DNA of 64,000 bases from Actinobacteria bacterium OK074 (GTDB lineage Bacteria > Actinomycetota > Actinomycetes > Streptomycetales > Streptomycetaceae), in the NCBI GenBank assembly GCA_001298575.1, contig LJCV01000242.1:1-64000 (forward strand), read 5' to 3'. Made by a program: the position numbers and the translations under genes. This document shows, piece by piece, positions 17,135 to 25,555 of the stretch (positions are counted from its first letter, which is position 1; each line of letters starts with the position of its first letter). Below the pieces are notes generated by a model. That model was given only the letters and a program-made list of their open reading frames with translations. It did no database searches and was not told the DNA's origin.

Positions 17135-17859
17135 CAGCAGGAGCGCCCGGTGGCGACACCGGTCGGCCCGGTGACGTTCACGAACTGGGTGCTGTAGTTG
17201 CCGAATATGTCGTGCGTCGTGATCGCGTAGACGTTGGTCTGGTACTGCACGAACAGCCCCCAGGTCTCCCCCGGGGCGAGGGTGACCTCCATGGTGTAGG
17301 TCTTCGTGTCCGTCGTGTTGAGCTGGGTGCCGACGGCCGCGGTGAGCACGTCGAGCGCGCTCGCCGAGATGTTCGTGCTGACCTGGGTGCTCACGGTGTA
17401 GCTGATGCTCTGGGTCACCTTCTGCGTGACGCTGGAGTCATTGCGGTAGCAGTTCTGGCGGTCCTCCCACGTCTGCCCCTGGTTGTAGACCACCGCGCCG
17501 TCGCCCCCGCCGCCGCCACCGCCGCTGGCGATCAGCGGGTCGGCGGGCACCGCGGGCAGCGGGTCGGCCGTGCCGACGACCGTGATCTCGGGGAGCACCG
17601 TTTCGCCGACGTATCCGGTGCTGGCGTCGATGGTGGTGTCCGTGCTGCCAATGTCCTCGACCCCACTGTCCGTACCACCGCTGCCACCGCTGTCGCCACT
17701 GTCGCCGCTGTCCCCGCTGTCGCCGCCCGAGTCGTCGTCACTACAGTCCGACTGGCTGTCGTCGCAGGCGTAGGCGGCGTGCGGGGCGACCGCCGCGGGG
17801 ACGGCGGTGAGCACGCTGGCGCCGAGCGCGGCGGCGAACAGCACGTTCCTGAGTCTCAT
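17134..17859 (-). CDS. Secreted protein, possible aerolysin-like beta domain
   Basis: This 241-aa protein starts at ATG 17859, with GTGGAG upstream. It has a signal peptide (LFAAALGASVLTAVPAAVA), an acidic GDS repeat linker (~38-68), a glycine run (~115) and a C-terminal beta-rich domain (~135-241). The segment SVTQKVTQSISYTVSTQVST then TYTMEVTLAPGETW has the alternating Ser/Thr pattern typical of aerolysin/ETX-type pore-forming strands. It also recalls small DUF6426-type Streptomyces proteins; both links are tentative. Cysteines bracket the C-terminal domain. It is the first gene of a two-gene operon with the Fic gene. Confidence 0.8.
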   Translation of the reverse strand: MRLRNVLFAAALGASVLTAVPAAVAPHAAYACDDSQSDCSDDDSGGDSGDSGDSGDSGGSGGTDSGVEDIGSTDTTIDASTGYVGETVLPEITVVGTADPLPAVPADPLIASGGGGGGGDGAVVYNQGQTWEDRQNCYRNDSSVTQKVTQSISYTVSTQVSTNISASALDVLTAAVGTQLNTTDTKTYTMEVTLAPGETWGLFVQYQTNVYAITTHDIFGNYSTQFVNVTGPTGVATGRSC

Positions 17860-18081
17860 GGTTTTCTCCACATCGGACAGCGGACAGTGGGGTGGGCGTT
17901 GTGGGCGTTGTGGGCCGGGATGGAGTCTCCTGGCCCCGGCCGCCACGGACCTCCGTAGAACTACGCAGGTCGGATACGTAGGTTCAGCGGCAGGGGAGCC
18001 TTCGCCGGTCCCCGGGGCGGCCCGATGGCACACTTCGGATCCCCTGGCCGAAGTCGGTTCCCCTGACTGAAAGGTGGTCGC

Positions 18082-18543
18082 GTGACGGCCCGTATCGAGT
18101 TGGACGCCGTCGACCGGACCCTGATCCGGCGGCTCCAGCAGGACGGCAGGACCTCGTACACCGACCTGGGGAAGGAGGCGGGGCTGTCGGCTCCCGCAGT
18201 CCGTGCCCGGGTCCAACGGCTCACGGAGAGCGGGGTGTTGCAGATCGCCGCGGTGACCGACCCGCTCACGCTGGGCCTGCCCGTCATGGCCCTGGTCGGC
18301 ATCAAGGCGGACCGCAGCCCCCGGGAGATCGCCGAGGCGCTCGGCGGCGTCGACAGCGTGATCTACCTCGTGGCCACGGCGGGCTCCTTCGACCTGTTCG
18401 CCGAAGTCGTGTGCCGCTCCATGGACGACCTGTTCGCGGTGATCAACGACGGCATCCGCACGATTCCCGGGGTGCGCGAGGTGGAGTCGTTCCCCTACTT
18501 CGGCATCCACGTCCACCGTTTCGACTGGGGCGTGCCGGAGTGA
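18082..18543 (+). CDS. Lrp/AsnC-family regulator
   Basis: This 153-aa protein has an N-terminal winged HTH (LDAVDRTLIRRLQQDGR, GLSAPAVRARVQRL) and a C-terminal RAM effector-binding domain (VIYLVATAGSFDLFAEVVC). The GTG start follows AAAGGTGG. Family members bind amino acids and AT-rich DNA. The AT-rich region 18550-18620 immediately downstream, before the large regulator gene, is a candidate target. It is divergent from the secreted-protein/Fic operon. Confidence 0.93.
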   Translation: MTARIELDAVDRTLIRRLQQDGRTSYTDLGKEAGLSAPAVRARVQRLTESGVLQIAAVTDPLTLGLPVMALVGIKADRSPREIAEALGGVDSVIYLVATAGSFDLFAEVVCRSMDDLFAVINDGIRTIPGVREVESFPYFGIHVHRFDWGVPE

Positions 18544-18599
18544 GCCACCAAAGAATCGGAAGTTAAGTCAAGGTTACGCTTCAAAACATTAAGCTTCCA

Positions 18600-18630
18600 T
18601 TGCCATCCGCTTTCCTTTGAACAGTACGAT
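18600..18630 (+). promoter_or_regulatory. Candidate promoter of the large LuxR regulator
   Basis: TTGCCA (18600-18605) and TACGAT (18625-18630) are spaced by 19 bp inside an AT-rich stretch. The predicted start at ~18637-18638 coincides with GTG 18638, again suggesting a leaderless mRNA. An imperfect GGAAGTTAA / TTAAGCTTCC inverted repeat lies just upstream and could bind the neighbouring Lrp protein. Confidence 0.5.
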
Positions 18631-18637
18631 CTTGACT

Positions 18638-21600
18638 GTGACCGCCCTTGGAGCACCGGAGAGCGCCGGCCGGTACGCCGTGCCACCGCTGGTCAGCCGC
18701 AGCCGCGAACTGGCGGCGCTGGCCTCGGTGTTCGACGGTTTCGGGGCGGGCGGCCCGACGGTCGTCGACGTCAGCGGGGAAGCCGGAATCGGGAAGTCCC
18801 GGCTGCTGAGCGAGTTCCGGGCGGGAATCATCCGGGACCCCAGATACCCCGACATCACCGTGCTGTCGGGCCGGGCCTCCGAATACGAACAGCACATTCC
18901 CTTACGGCCTTTCTACGACGCGTTCGCCGATCTCGACCCGCGGGCACTGCGGTCGGATCCCGAACTCGCCAAGGCCGTCGCACCCGTCGTCGACGGCTGG
19001 TCGGGGCCGGCCGACCCCAGGTCCGCCGCCGGTGCCACGGACCGCTTCGCGCTCTACCGGGCGACCGCGTCCCTGCTCCAACTACTGGGCGAGGCAGGCC
19101 CGTTGGTGATGATGCTCGACGATCTGCACTGGGCGGATCCCGCCTCCCTGGAGCTGGTCGACCATCTCATCCGGCACCCGGTGCGCGGTCCCGTCGTGCT
19201 GATCGTCTCGCACCGCGGCCGGCAGACACCGCGGGCGCTCACCGCCGCGCTGACCCGGGGCGCGGACAGCGGCAGTGTGCTGCACATCGGCCTCGGCCCG
19301 CTGAGCCGCGCGGAGTGCGTCGCGAAGCTCGCGCCCGGCCTCGACGCCCGCCACGCCGGGGAGTTGTACGCGGCGAGCGAGGGCAACCCGCTGTACTTCC
19401 TGGCCATGGTCCACGCCCACCGCTCCGGCGCACGGTCCGCGTCCGCGTCCTCGTCCTCGTCCTCGTCCCGTACGGACGTGCTGACGGATCCGTCCGATCT
19501 GCCGCCCGGCCTCGTGGCCCTGCTGCTGGCCGAACTCGACCCGCTCGGTCCCGTCGAACGACGCCTGCTGGCGACCTGCGCGGTCCTGGACGAGCACGCC
19601 ACCCCGGGCATGCTCCGGGCGGTCTCGGACCACAGCGAGCAGGAGGTGGCCGAGGGGCTGCGGGAACTCCTGCGCCGCGACCTGGTCCGCCCGGAGGACA
19701 AGGGACGCGGACGCGGCGTCGTACTGCGCCATCCGGTCCTACGGGCCCTGGTCTACGAGAACATCAGCCCCTCCGACCGCTCCCAGTGGCACCACCGGGC
19801 CGCGGCGGCGCTCGCGCGCGACGGCGCACCGGTGGCCGAGCGCGCCAACCACGTGGCGCGCTCCCTGCCCGGCGCGTGGGACGAAGAGGCGGCGGCCGTC
19901 CTGGTCGAGGCCGCGGAACTGGTCGCCCTGACCGCCCCCGCCGCGTCCGCGTACTGGCTGGAGGTGGTCCTCGGGCTGATGCCCCGCGGTCCCGCCCACG
20001 CCACGGCCCGCACCGAACTCACCTTGCGCCGCGCCCGAGTTCTCAGCGTCGCGGGCGAACTGCACAGGAGCCGGGACCTGTTGCACGAGCTGATCGCCGA
20101 ATCGGACGCGGAGAGAAGCCGGGTGGACCGGGGGGATCGAGGGGATCGGGGGGACCGGGGAGACCAAGAGGCTTGGGAAGACCAAGGGGCTTGGGGGGCC
20201 GAACGGCCGTACGTGTCGGCGGTGGCGCTCTGCGCGGTCGTCGAACGCCATCTGGGGCACTACCGGGAAGCGACGGCCCTGCTCCGCCGGCTCCGCCACC
20301 GGCTCGACGAACGCCGTGCGGCCCCCACGCCGGAAACCGTGCTGCTCGGCGTGGAGTTGGGCACGACGGCGCTGGTGGCAGGGTCGTACCCGGAAGCGCG
20401 GGACACCGTCGCCGACGCGCTGGCGACCGCCCGCGCGCTGGGCGACCGGGTGGGCGAGGCATGGGCGTTGGCGGTCGCCGCGCAGGGCGAGACCTACGAG
20501 GGCGAGACGCGTGCCGCCCGCGCGCTCGCCGACGCCGCGGCCACCGCGGCGGACGCGCTGACCGACGGCGATCTCGCCGGCTCCTGCGAACTGCTCGCCC
20601 AACTCGCCTCCGCGGAGATGCTGTTGGAGCGCTACGCCGACGCCGAGCGGCACGCGGAGCGCGGCCTGACGATCGCCCGCCGCGGCAGACAGCTGTACGT
20701 CACGCCCCACTTGCTCATCTGCAAGGCGTACGTGTGCCTGATGACGTGCCGGATCGACGGGGCGGTGCGGTTCGCCGACGAGGCGGAATCGGTCGCGCGC
20801 GGGTTCGCCAGCGACGAACTCCTGGCGTTCGTGCTGGCGCTCAGGTCGCTGATCGTGCTCCAGGCGACCGCGCCCGGCGACCCCGCGTCGGTGGCCGTCG
20901 CCGAGGAGGCCGTGGCCACCGCCGCCGCCAGTGAGAGCTGGTTCGCGTCACTGGCGTGGTGCATGCTCGGCTCCGTCACCAACTTCGTCGACCCGGACCG
21001 CAGCGTCCAGGCGCTGCTGCGCGCGGGCGGCCCGGAGCTGCGCCGGCTCCAGCCCGGTATGCGGGCCACGTTCCTCGAACTGCTCGCCACCGCCGCCACC
21101 GCCACCGGCGACCTCGACGCCGCCCGGCGGTGGGCCCGCCGCGCGGAGCGCGAAGCCGTCCGTCTCGACCTGCCGACCCAGCGGGCCGCGGCCCTCCAGG
21201 CCCAGGCCCTGGTGCTGGCGTCCGCCGGGCAACCGGCCGCCGCCGCCGGGAAGTACGCCGAGGCCGCCGAGGAATGCGCCCGGGCCGGGGCCACGCTCAG
21301 ACAGGCGCACGCCCTCCTCCTGGGCGCCCCGCTCATGGCCGCCGCCGGGCGGACCCGCCAGGGCGCCGACATGTGGCAGCGGGGCCACGGCCTCGTCACC
21401 GGCACCGGCGCCCACCTGCTCCTCGCCCTCGCCGAACTGGTCCGCCCGGCCGTGCGCGCACCGGAACCCGCCGCCCCCGACGGCCTGGCCGCCCTGACCC
21501 CGCGCGAACGCGAGATCGTCCACCTCGTCGCCCGCGGCCTGACCAGCCAGGCCGTGGCCACCCAACTGTTCCTCAGCTACCGGACCGTGGAATCGCACCT

Positions 21601-21691
21601 GGGCAACGCGTACCGCAAACTCGGCGTCTCCTCCAGGACGGCACTCGCGGCGCTGGTGGTGGGGGCGGGGGCCGGGCGGCCATCAACGTAG
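18638..21691 (+). CDS. Large LuxR-family ATPase regulator (LAL type)
   Basis: This 1017-aa regulator has an N-terminal AAA ATPase (Walker A SGEAGIGKSRLL at ~45, Walker B VMMLDDLHWAD at ~155), a long TPR-like helical middle and a C-terminal LuxR HTH (LTPREREIVHLVARGL, RTVESHLGNAYRKLGVSS). LAL proteins activate pathway genes in response to ligands and ATP. A TTA codon at 18902-18904 (residue ~89, IPLRPF) makes translation depend on the bldA tRNA. Low-complexity insertions are present: a Ser run near 19440-19475 and an Arg-Gly-Asp repeat near 20124-20165. An in-frame TTG at 18617 is an alternative start. Confidence 0.9.
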   Translation: MTALGAPESAGRYAVPPLVSRSRELAALASVFDGFGAGGPTVVDVSGEAGIGKSRLLSEFRAGIIRDPRYPDITVLSGRASEYEQHIPLRPFYDAFADLDPRALRSDPELAKAVAPVVDGWSGPADPRSAAGATDRFALYRATASLLQLLGEAGPLVMMLDDLHWADPASLELVDHLIRHPVRGPVVLIVSHRGRQTPRALTAALTRGADSGSVLHIGLGPLSRAECVAKLAPGLDARHAGELYAASEGNPLYFLAMVHAHRSGARSASASSSSSSSRTDVLTDPSDLPPGLVALLLAELDPLGPVERRLLATCAVLDEHATPGMLRAVSDHSEQEVAEGLRELLRRDLVRPEDKGRGRGVVLRHPVLRALVYENISPSDRSQWHHRAAAALARDGAPVAERANHVARSLPGAWDEEAAAVLVEAAELVALTAPAASAYWLEVVLGLMPRGPAHATARTELTLRRARVLSVAGELHRSRDLLHELIAESDAERSRVDRGDRGDRGDRGDQEAWEDQGAWGAERPYVSAVALCAVVERHLGHYREATALLRRLRHRLDERRAAPTPETVLLGVELGTTALVAGSYPEARDTVADALATARALGDRVGEAWALAVAAQGETYEGETRAARALADAAATAADALTDGDLAGSCELLAQLASAEMLLERYADAERHAERGLTIARRGRQLYVTPHLLICKAYVCLMTCRIDGAVRFADEAESVARGFASDELLAFVLALRSLIVLQATAPGDPASVAVAEEAVATAAASESWFASLAWCMLGSVTNFVDPDRSVQALLRAGGPELRRLQPGMRATFLELLATAATATGDLDAARRWARRAEREAVRLDLPTQRAAALQAQALVLASAGQPAAAAGKYAEAAEECARAGATLRQAHALLLGAPLMAAAGRTRQGADMWQRGHGLVTGTGAHLLLALAELVRPAVRAPEPAAPDGLAALTPREREIVHLVARGLTSQAVATQLFLSYRTVESHLGNAYRKLGVSSRTALAALVVGAGAGRPST
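20124..20165. repeat. Degenerate 9-bp GDR-coding repeat
   Basis: About four copies of a gac-cgg-ggg-like unit encode DRGDRGDRGDRGD within the LuxR-ATPase gene. The period is nine bases, so length changes would keep the frame. Confidence 0.7.
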
Positions 21692-21704
21692 ACGTAATCA
21701 TCGG

Positions 21705-21776
21705 CGTAGCCGTCGACGCGGTCGTAGTCGTCGACGCGGTCGTAGCCGTCGGCCCGGTCATAGTCGTCGGCGCAGT
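21705..21776. repeat. 18-bp tandem repeat, four copies
   Basis: Units of 18 bp (CGTAGCCGTCGACGCGGT and variants) begin at 21705, 21723, 21741 and 21759. They fill most of the gap between the LuxR-ATPase stop and the next start at 21795. The minus strand reads as YDR-VDD-type peptide repeats but has no convincing gene. Confidence 0.85.
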
Positions 21777-21794
21777 CGCACGAACCACCCCACA

Positions 21795-22808
21795 ATGGGT
21801 CACGTGCCAAGCCCCAGAACGATCGCCGCCGCAACAGCAGGCACCCTCCTGACCCCCACCACCGCAGTGCTCATCTGCCGAGCGGCCAACACCGACGCGG
21901 TCACCCCGCTCACCCAACTCCTCGCGTTCTTCCCCTGGTTGCTGGCCCCCGCGGCACTCGCCCTGTTCCTCGCCCTCTACGCCCGCTGGCGCCCGGGCAT
22001 GGCCTGGGCGGCCCTCACCACGGGCGTACTGGCCTGGTTCCTCCAGCCGTACGGCACCACGGCGGAGCCCACGACCCCGCCCCTCACCACGCTCCGGGTC
22101 CTCACCTCGAACGTGGAGTTCGGCTACGGCACGCCGTCGCTGATCGCGAGGATCCACGAGACGAAGCCGGACGTGGTCTTCATCCCGGAGTGCGAAGAGG
22201 CCCGCTGCACAAGGGAGTTGAACAGGGCGTTCGGAAACCCCGCGGCAGACGGGACGGCAGACAGGACGGCGGCCGGGCCCGGCGCGAAGGGCACCTACCC
22301 CTACCGCCAGACGGTGGCGAGCTACGGCTCGGCGGGCTCAGTCATCCTCAGCCGCTTCCCCCTCCCCCCCGCCCCCACGCTCCCCCCCCAGATGGGCATG
22401 CCGAGCGCGACGGCGGACGTCGACGGCAACCCCGTACGCCTGCAACTGGCCCACCCCATGCCCCCACTCCCCGGCCAAGTGGACGTATGGAAGCGGGAGT
22501 TGGCCAGGATCCGGACCTTCGCGGCGGCGACCCCCGGCCCGCTGATCCTGGCCGGAGACTTCAACGCCTCCGAAGACCACGCGGCCTTCCGCCGCATCCT
22601 GAACACCGGCCTGCGCGACACGGCCGCCCTGGACGGCGACACCCACACCCCGAGCTGGCCCTCCCGTACGGCACCGCCCTTCGGCACGCAGATCGACCAC
22701 GTCCTCGTATCCGGGGAGTTCTCGGCGGCGGACGCCCACTTCCTGGACATCGCACACACGGACCACCGGGCGCTGGTGGTGGACCTGACGCTGCACAGCG
22801 GACAGTGA
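21795..22808 (+). CDS. Membrane-anchored EEP-family phosphodiesterase
   Basis: This 337-aa protein has two to three N-terminal membrane helices (residues ~7-95) and a C-terminal endonuclease/exonuclease/phosphatase domain. Motifs include LTSNVEFG (metal-binding Asn), VVFIPECEE (Glu), LAGDFNASEDH (Asp, Asn) and the terminal IAHTDHRALVVDL (Asp-His). The domain probably faces outside and hydrolyses phosphodiesters; whether the substrate is DNA or lipid is unknown. The gene follows an 18-bp tandem repeat and has no strong ribosome site at ATG 21795. Confidence 0.87.
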   Translation: MGHVPSPRTIAAATAGTLLTPTTAVLICRAANTDAVTPLTQLLAFFPWLLAPAALALFLALYARWRPGMAWAALTTGVLAWFLQPYGTTAEPTTPPLTTLRVLTSNVEFGYGTPSLIARIHETKPDVVFIPECEEARCTRELNRAFGNPAADGTADRTAAGPGAKGTYPYRQTVASYGSAGSVILSRFPLPPAPTLPPQMGMPSATADVDGNPVRLQLAHPMPPLPGQVDVWKRELARIRTFAAATPGPLILAGDFNASEDHAAFRRILNTGLRDTAALDGDTHTPSWPSRTAPPFGTQIDHVLVSGEFSAADAHFLDIAHTDHRALVVDLTLHSGQ

Positions 22809-22854
22809 ACGACGAGGTCAGCCCCCGGTAAAGGCGCCCGCCCATAATTGCCGC

Positions 22855-24867
22855 ATGCCCCACCGCTCCCCCCTCGGCCGCTCCCCCCTCAGCCGCTCTC
22901 TCCTCAGCCACTCCCTCCTCCCCACCCTGACCCCGCCCGACTGGCTGATGCGGAACCTCCGCCCCGACCGGACCCCCGTCAACCGCCCCGCCGTGGCCCG
23001 TGCCGCCGTGGCGATGGCGCTCCCCCTGGCCGTCGGCCTGGCCACCGGGCACACCGCGTACGGCGCCCTCGCCGCGATGGGGGCCATGTTCGGCGTGATC
23101 GGGGACACGGCGGACGCGTACCGGCTGCGGATCCTGAACATCGCGGTGCCGCAGCTGTTCGGCGCGGTCGGCGTGACGCTGGGCGCGCTGGCGTACGGGC
23201 ACGGCTGGCGGACGGTGGCCGCGATCACGGCGGTCGCGCTGGTCTCGGGGATGATCTCGTCGATCGGCGCGGTGGCGTCGACGTCGGGGCTGATGCTGCT
23301 GCTGAACTCGGTGATCGGCGCGGGTCTGCCGCTGCCGGGCGCGTGGTGGCTGGCGCCGGCGCTGATGTCGGGCGGCGGCCTGCTGGTCCTGGTCCTGGCG
23401 CTGCTGGCCTGGCCCCTGCGCTCGGGCGTGCCGGAACGTACGGCGGTGGCGACGGCGTACCGAGCGGTCGCCGGCCTCCTCACCGCGAGCGGCACGGACG
23501 GCTACGGCGACGCCCGCCACGCCGTGACCCGGGCCCTGGACCAGGCGTACGACGTCGTCCTCGCTCGCCGGGCCATGCACCACGGCCGCAGTCCGGACCT
23601 GGTCCGCCTGCTGGCCCAGCTGAACGCGCTGATCCCGGTGGTGGAGGCGGCCCCGGCGGCCCACCACCACGGCAAGCCGCTGCCGGACGCGGTCCCCACC
23701 GCCGTACGCCATCTCGCGGACGCGGTGGAGACGGGGTACGCGGGCCCGGTCGGCGTCCAACTGCCGCCCGCGCGAACGGAGTCGGGCCGCGCGGTGGCAC
23801 AGGCGGTGCACTATGCGGCGGCGGTGGTGACGTCTGACGCAGGCGATCCGGGCGAGTTGCGGCGGGCGGCCGAGGACCGGCTCGGCCGCCCGGCGGCCCT
23901 CCGCACCCGGGCGGCTCGCGCCACCCGCGGCGCCCTGCTCTCCACCGGCTCCTGGCGCTACGGCCTGCGCCTGGCGCTCTGCATCGGCCTGGGCCAGGCC
24001 CTGGTGTCGCTGATCTCGGTCCCCCGCTCGTACTGGGTCGCGGTGACGATCACCTTCGTCATGAAGCCGGACTTCGGCTCGGTGTTCGGCCGGGCGCTGC
24101 TGCGGGCGGTGGGCACGGTGGTGGGCCTGGTGGTGGCGGCGGTGGCACTGTCGCTGATCCCGCGTGGCTGGGCGGACGTGGCGGTCCTGCTCGTCCTGGC
24201 CCCGCTGATCCCGGCGTTGACCCCGCGCGGCTACGGCTACCAGACCGCCGCGATCACCCCGGTGATCCTGCTCCTCTCCGACGTCCTCAACCACGAGGGC
24301 ACGGCACTGCTGGTCCCGCGCCTGGTGGACTCGCTCCTGGGCTGCGGCATCGCGATCGTCGCGGGGTACCTCCTGTGGCCGGAGAGCTGGCACGCGCGCG
24401 TGGGCCTACGTCTGGCCGACACGGTCGCGGACACGGCGGGCTACGTGGAGTGCGCCTTCGTAGCGACCTCCGAACCCGCCGCCCGCGCCGCCCCGCGCCG
24501 CCGCCTCTACCGCGACCTGGCCGAAATCCGCACGGAGTTCCAACGCGCCCTGACCGAACCCCCGCCCACCGGCCGCCGGGCGGCTGCCTGGTGGCCGCTG
24601 GTGGTGGCGGTGGAACGCATCGTGGACGCGACGACGGCGGCGAGGGTGCGCGTCAAACAGGGCGCCCCTTCCCCGTCCCCCACGGAGGTCACCGAAGTGG
24701 CCGTACACCTACGGGAGTTGGCACAGGGCCTGCGCGAGACGAAGAACCTCTACGCGGTCCGCACGGACGACCTGACGGGCCCTGCGGACAGCGTCCTGGA
24801 GCCACTCCGCCAGGAGGTCACGGCGGCTCGGGCGATCACGTCGCCGCAGGCTGGTTTGATCGCCTGA
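22855..24867 (+). CDS. FUSC-family aromatic acid exporter-like protein
   Basis: This 670-aa protein has two membrane halves (~50-190 and ~370-520) separated by a soluble helical region, plus a C-terminal cytosolic helical part, matching the FUSC/YccS architecture. The conserved SYWVAVTITFVMKPDFGSVF block, typical of the second FUSC half, is clear. These proteins export aromatic or phenolic acids. A CATAAT at 22843-22848 sits six bases before ATG 22855, suggesting a leaderless mRNA, though no good -35 box is seen. Confidence 0.9.
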   Translation: MPHRSPLGRSPLSRSLLSHSLLPTLTPPDWLMRNLRPDRTPVNRPAVARAAVAMALPLAVGLATGHTAYGALAAMGAMFGVIGDTADAYRLRILNIAVPQLFGAVGVTLGALAYGHGWRTVAAITAVALVSGMISSIGAVASTSGLMLLLNSVIGAGLPLPGAWWLAPALMSGGGLLVLVLALLAWPLRSGVPERTAVATAYRAVAGLLTASGTDGYGDARHAVTRALDQAYDVVLARRAMHHGRSPDLVRLLAQLNALIPVVEAAPAAHHHGKPLPDAVPTAVRHLADAVETGYAGPVGVQLPPARTESGRAVAQAVHYAAAVVTSDAGDPGELRRAAEDRLGRPAALRTRAARATRGALLSTGSWRYGLRLALCIGLGQALVSLISVPRSYWVAVTITFVMKPDFGSVFGRALLRAVGTVVGLVVAAVALSLIPRGWADVAVLLVLAPLIPALTPRGYGYQTAAITPVILLLSDVLNHEGTALLVPRLVDSLLGCGIAIVAGYLLWPESWHARVGLRLADTVADTAGYVECAFVATSEPAARAAPRRRLYRDLAEIRTEFQRALTEPPPTGRRAAAWWPLVVAVERIVDATTAARVRVKQGAPSPSPTEVTEVAVHLRELAQGLRETKNLYAVRTDDLTGPADSVLEPLRQEVTAARAITSPQAGLIA

Positions 24868-24961
24868 TCGGTTGACCGGCTGCCCAAACAGGGCATGACC
24901 CGGCACACCCTTGCATGCGGACTGGGACCAGTAAGGGGAACGTCCGTACTGGAACCGCCCG

Positions 24962-24989
24962 CCCATCCGACTCGGGGGTGTCGGACGGG
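24962..24989. terminator. Hairpin between convergent genes
   Basis: CCCATCCGAC (24962-24971) pairs with GTCGGACGGG (24980-24989) with one A-C mismatch and an 8-nt loop. It lies between the FUSC gene and the Nudix gene, which converge. Confidence 0.55.
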
Positions 24990-25005
24990 TGGACGGGGCT
25001 TCGGG

Positions 25006-25548
25006 TTAGCGAAGGGCGGAGAGTACCCGGTTTCGCAAGCGCTCGTCCGTGAGGGTGCCCGGGCTCCGCCACACGAACCCGCTTACCTCCTCTTCCTGCA
25101 ACTCGACTTCCACGGGCCCGGTCGTACCGAACAGGTACCGCACGTCCGCGTGCTGGTGCGCAGGCTCGCCCTTGCTCTCGCTCGCCGGGATCTCGTGCAC
25201 GTCGATGTGCACCGGTCCAGGCAGAAGGGGGCCAATGCTGGACCGAATGCCGGTTTCTTCGCTGAGTTCGCGGAGCGCGGCACCCAACAGGTTCGCATCC
25301 TCGGGTTCGAGGTGTCCGCCGGGAGTGAGGTACTTGTTCAAGCCCTTGTGGTGGATGAACAGCACTTCCCCGTTGTCGTTGACGAGCACGGCCCCCGCGG
25401 TGACGTGTACGGGCTCAGTCTTGCGGCTGGTCAAGTCGGCTTCCTTGCCCAGCGCTTCCAGCACGACGGACAGCGCGGCTTTCTCGTCGGGGTGCGCGTC
25501 GGCGTACTCCGTGAACGTCTCTCGGATGTGGTCGGGCGTGATGGGCAT
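25006..25548 (-). CDS. Nudix hydrolase
   Basis: This 180-aa protein has the Nudix box GGHLEPEDANLLGAALRE then LSEETGI (GX5EX7REUXEEXGU), which binds Mg2+ for hydrolysis of nucleoside-diphosphate-linked substrates. The N-terminal ~65 residues (DHIRETFTEYADAHPDEK) form a helical extension. It starts at ATG 25548, 7 bp after the stop of the SAH-hydrolase-like gene, so it is co-transcribed. The pair suggests repair or recycling of a nucleotide metabolite; that is inference. Confidence 0.9.
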   Translation of the reverse strand: MPITPDHIRETFTEYADAHPDEKAALSVVLEALGKEADLTSRKTEPVHVTAGAVLVNDNGEVLFIHHKGLNKYLTPGGHLEPEDANLLGAALRELSEETGIRSSIGPLLPGPVHIDVHEIPASESKGEPAHQHADVRYLFGTTGPVEVELQEEEVSGFVWRSPGTLTDERLRNRVLSALR

Positions 25549-25555
25549 GGAGTGA

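Noticed and set aside
21577..21834. Minus-strand gene encoding YDR-type repeats
   Set aside because: The repeat peptide comes from an 18-bp tandem array and the frame continues antisense into the LuxR HTH.
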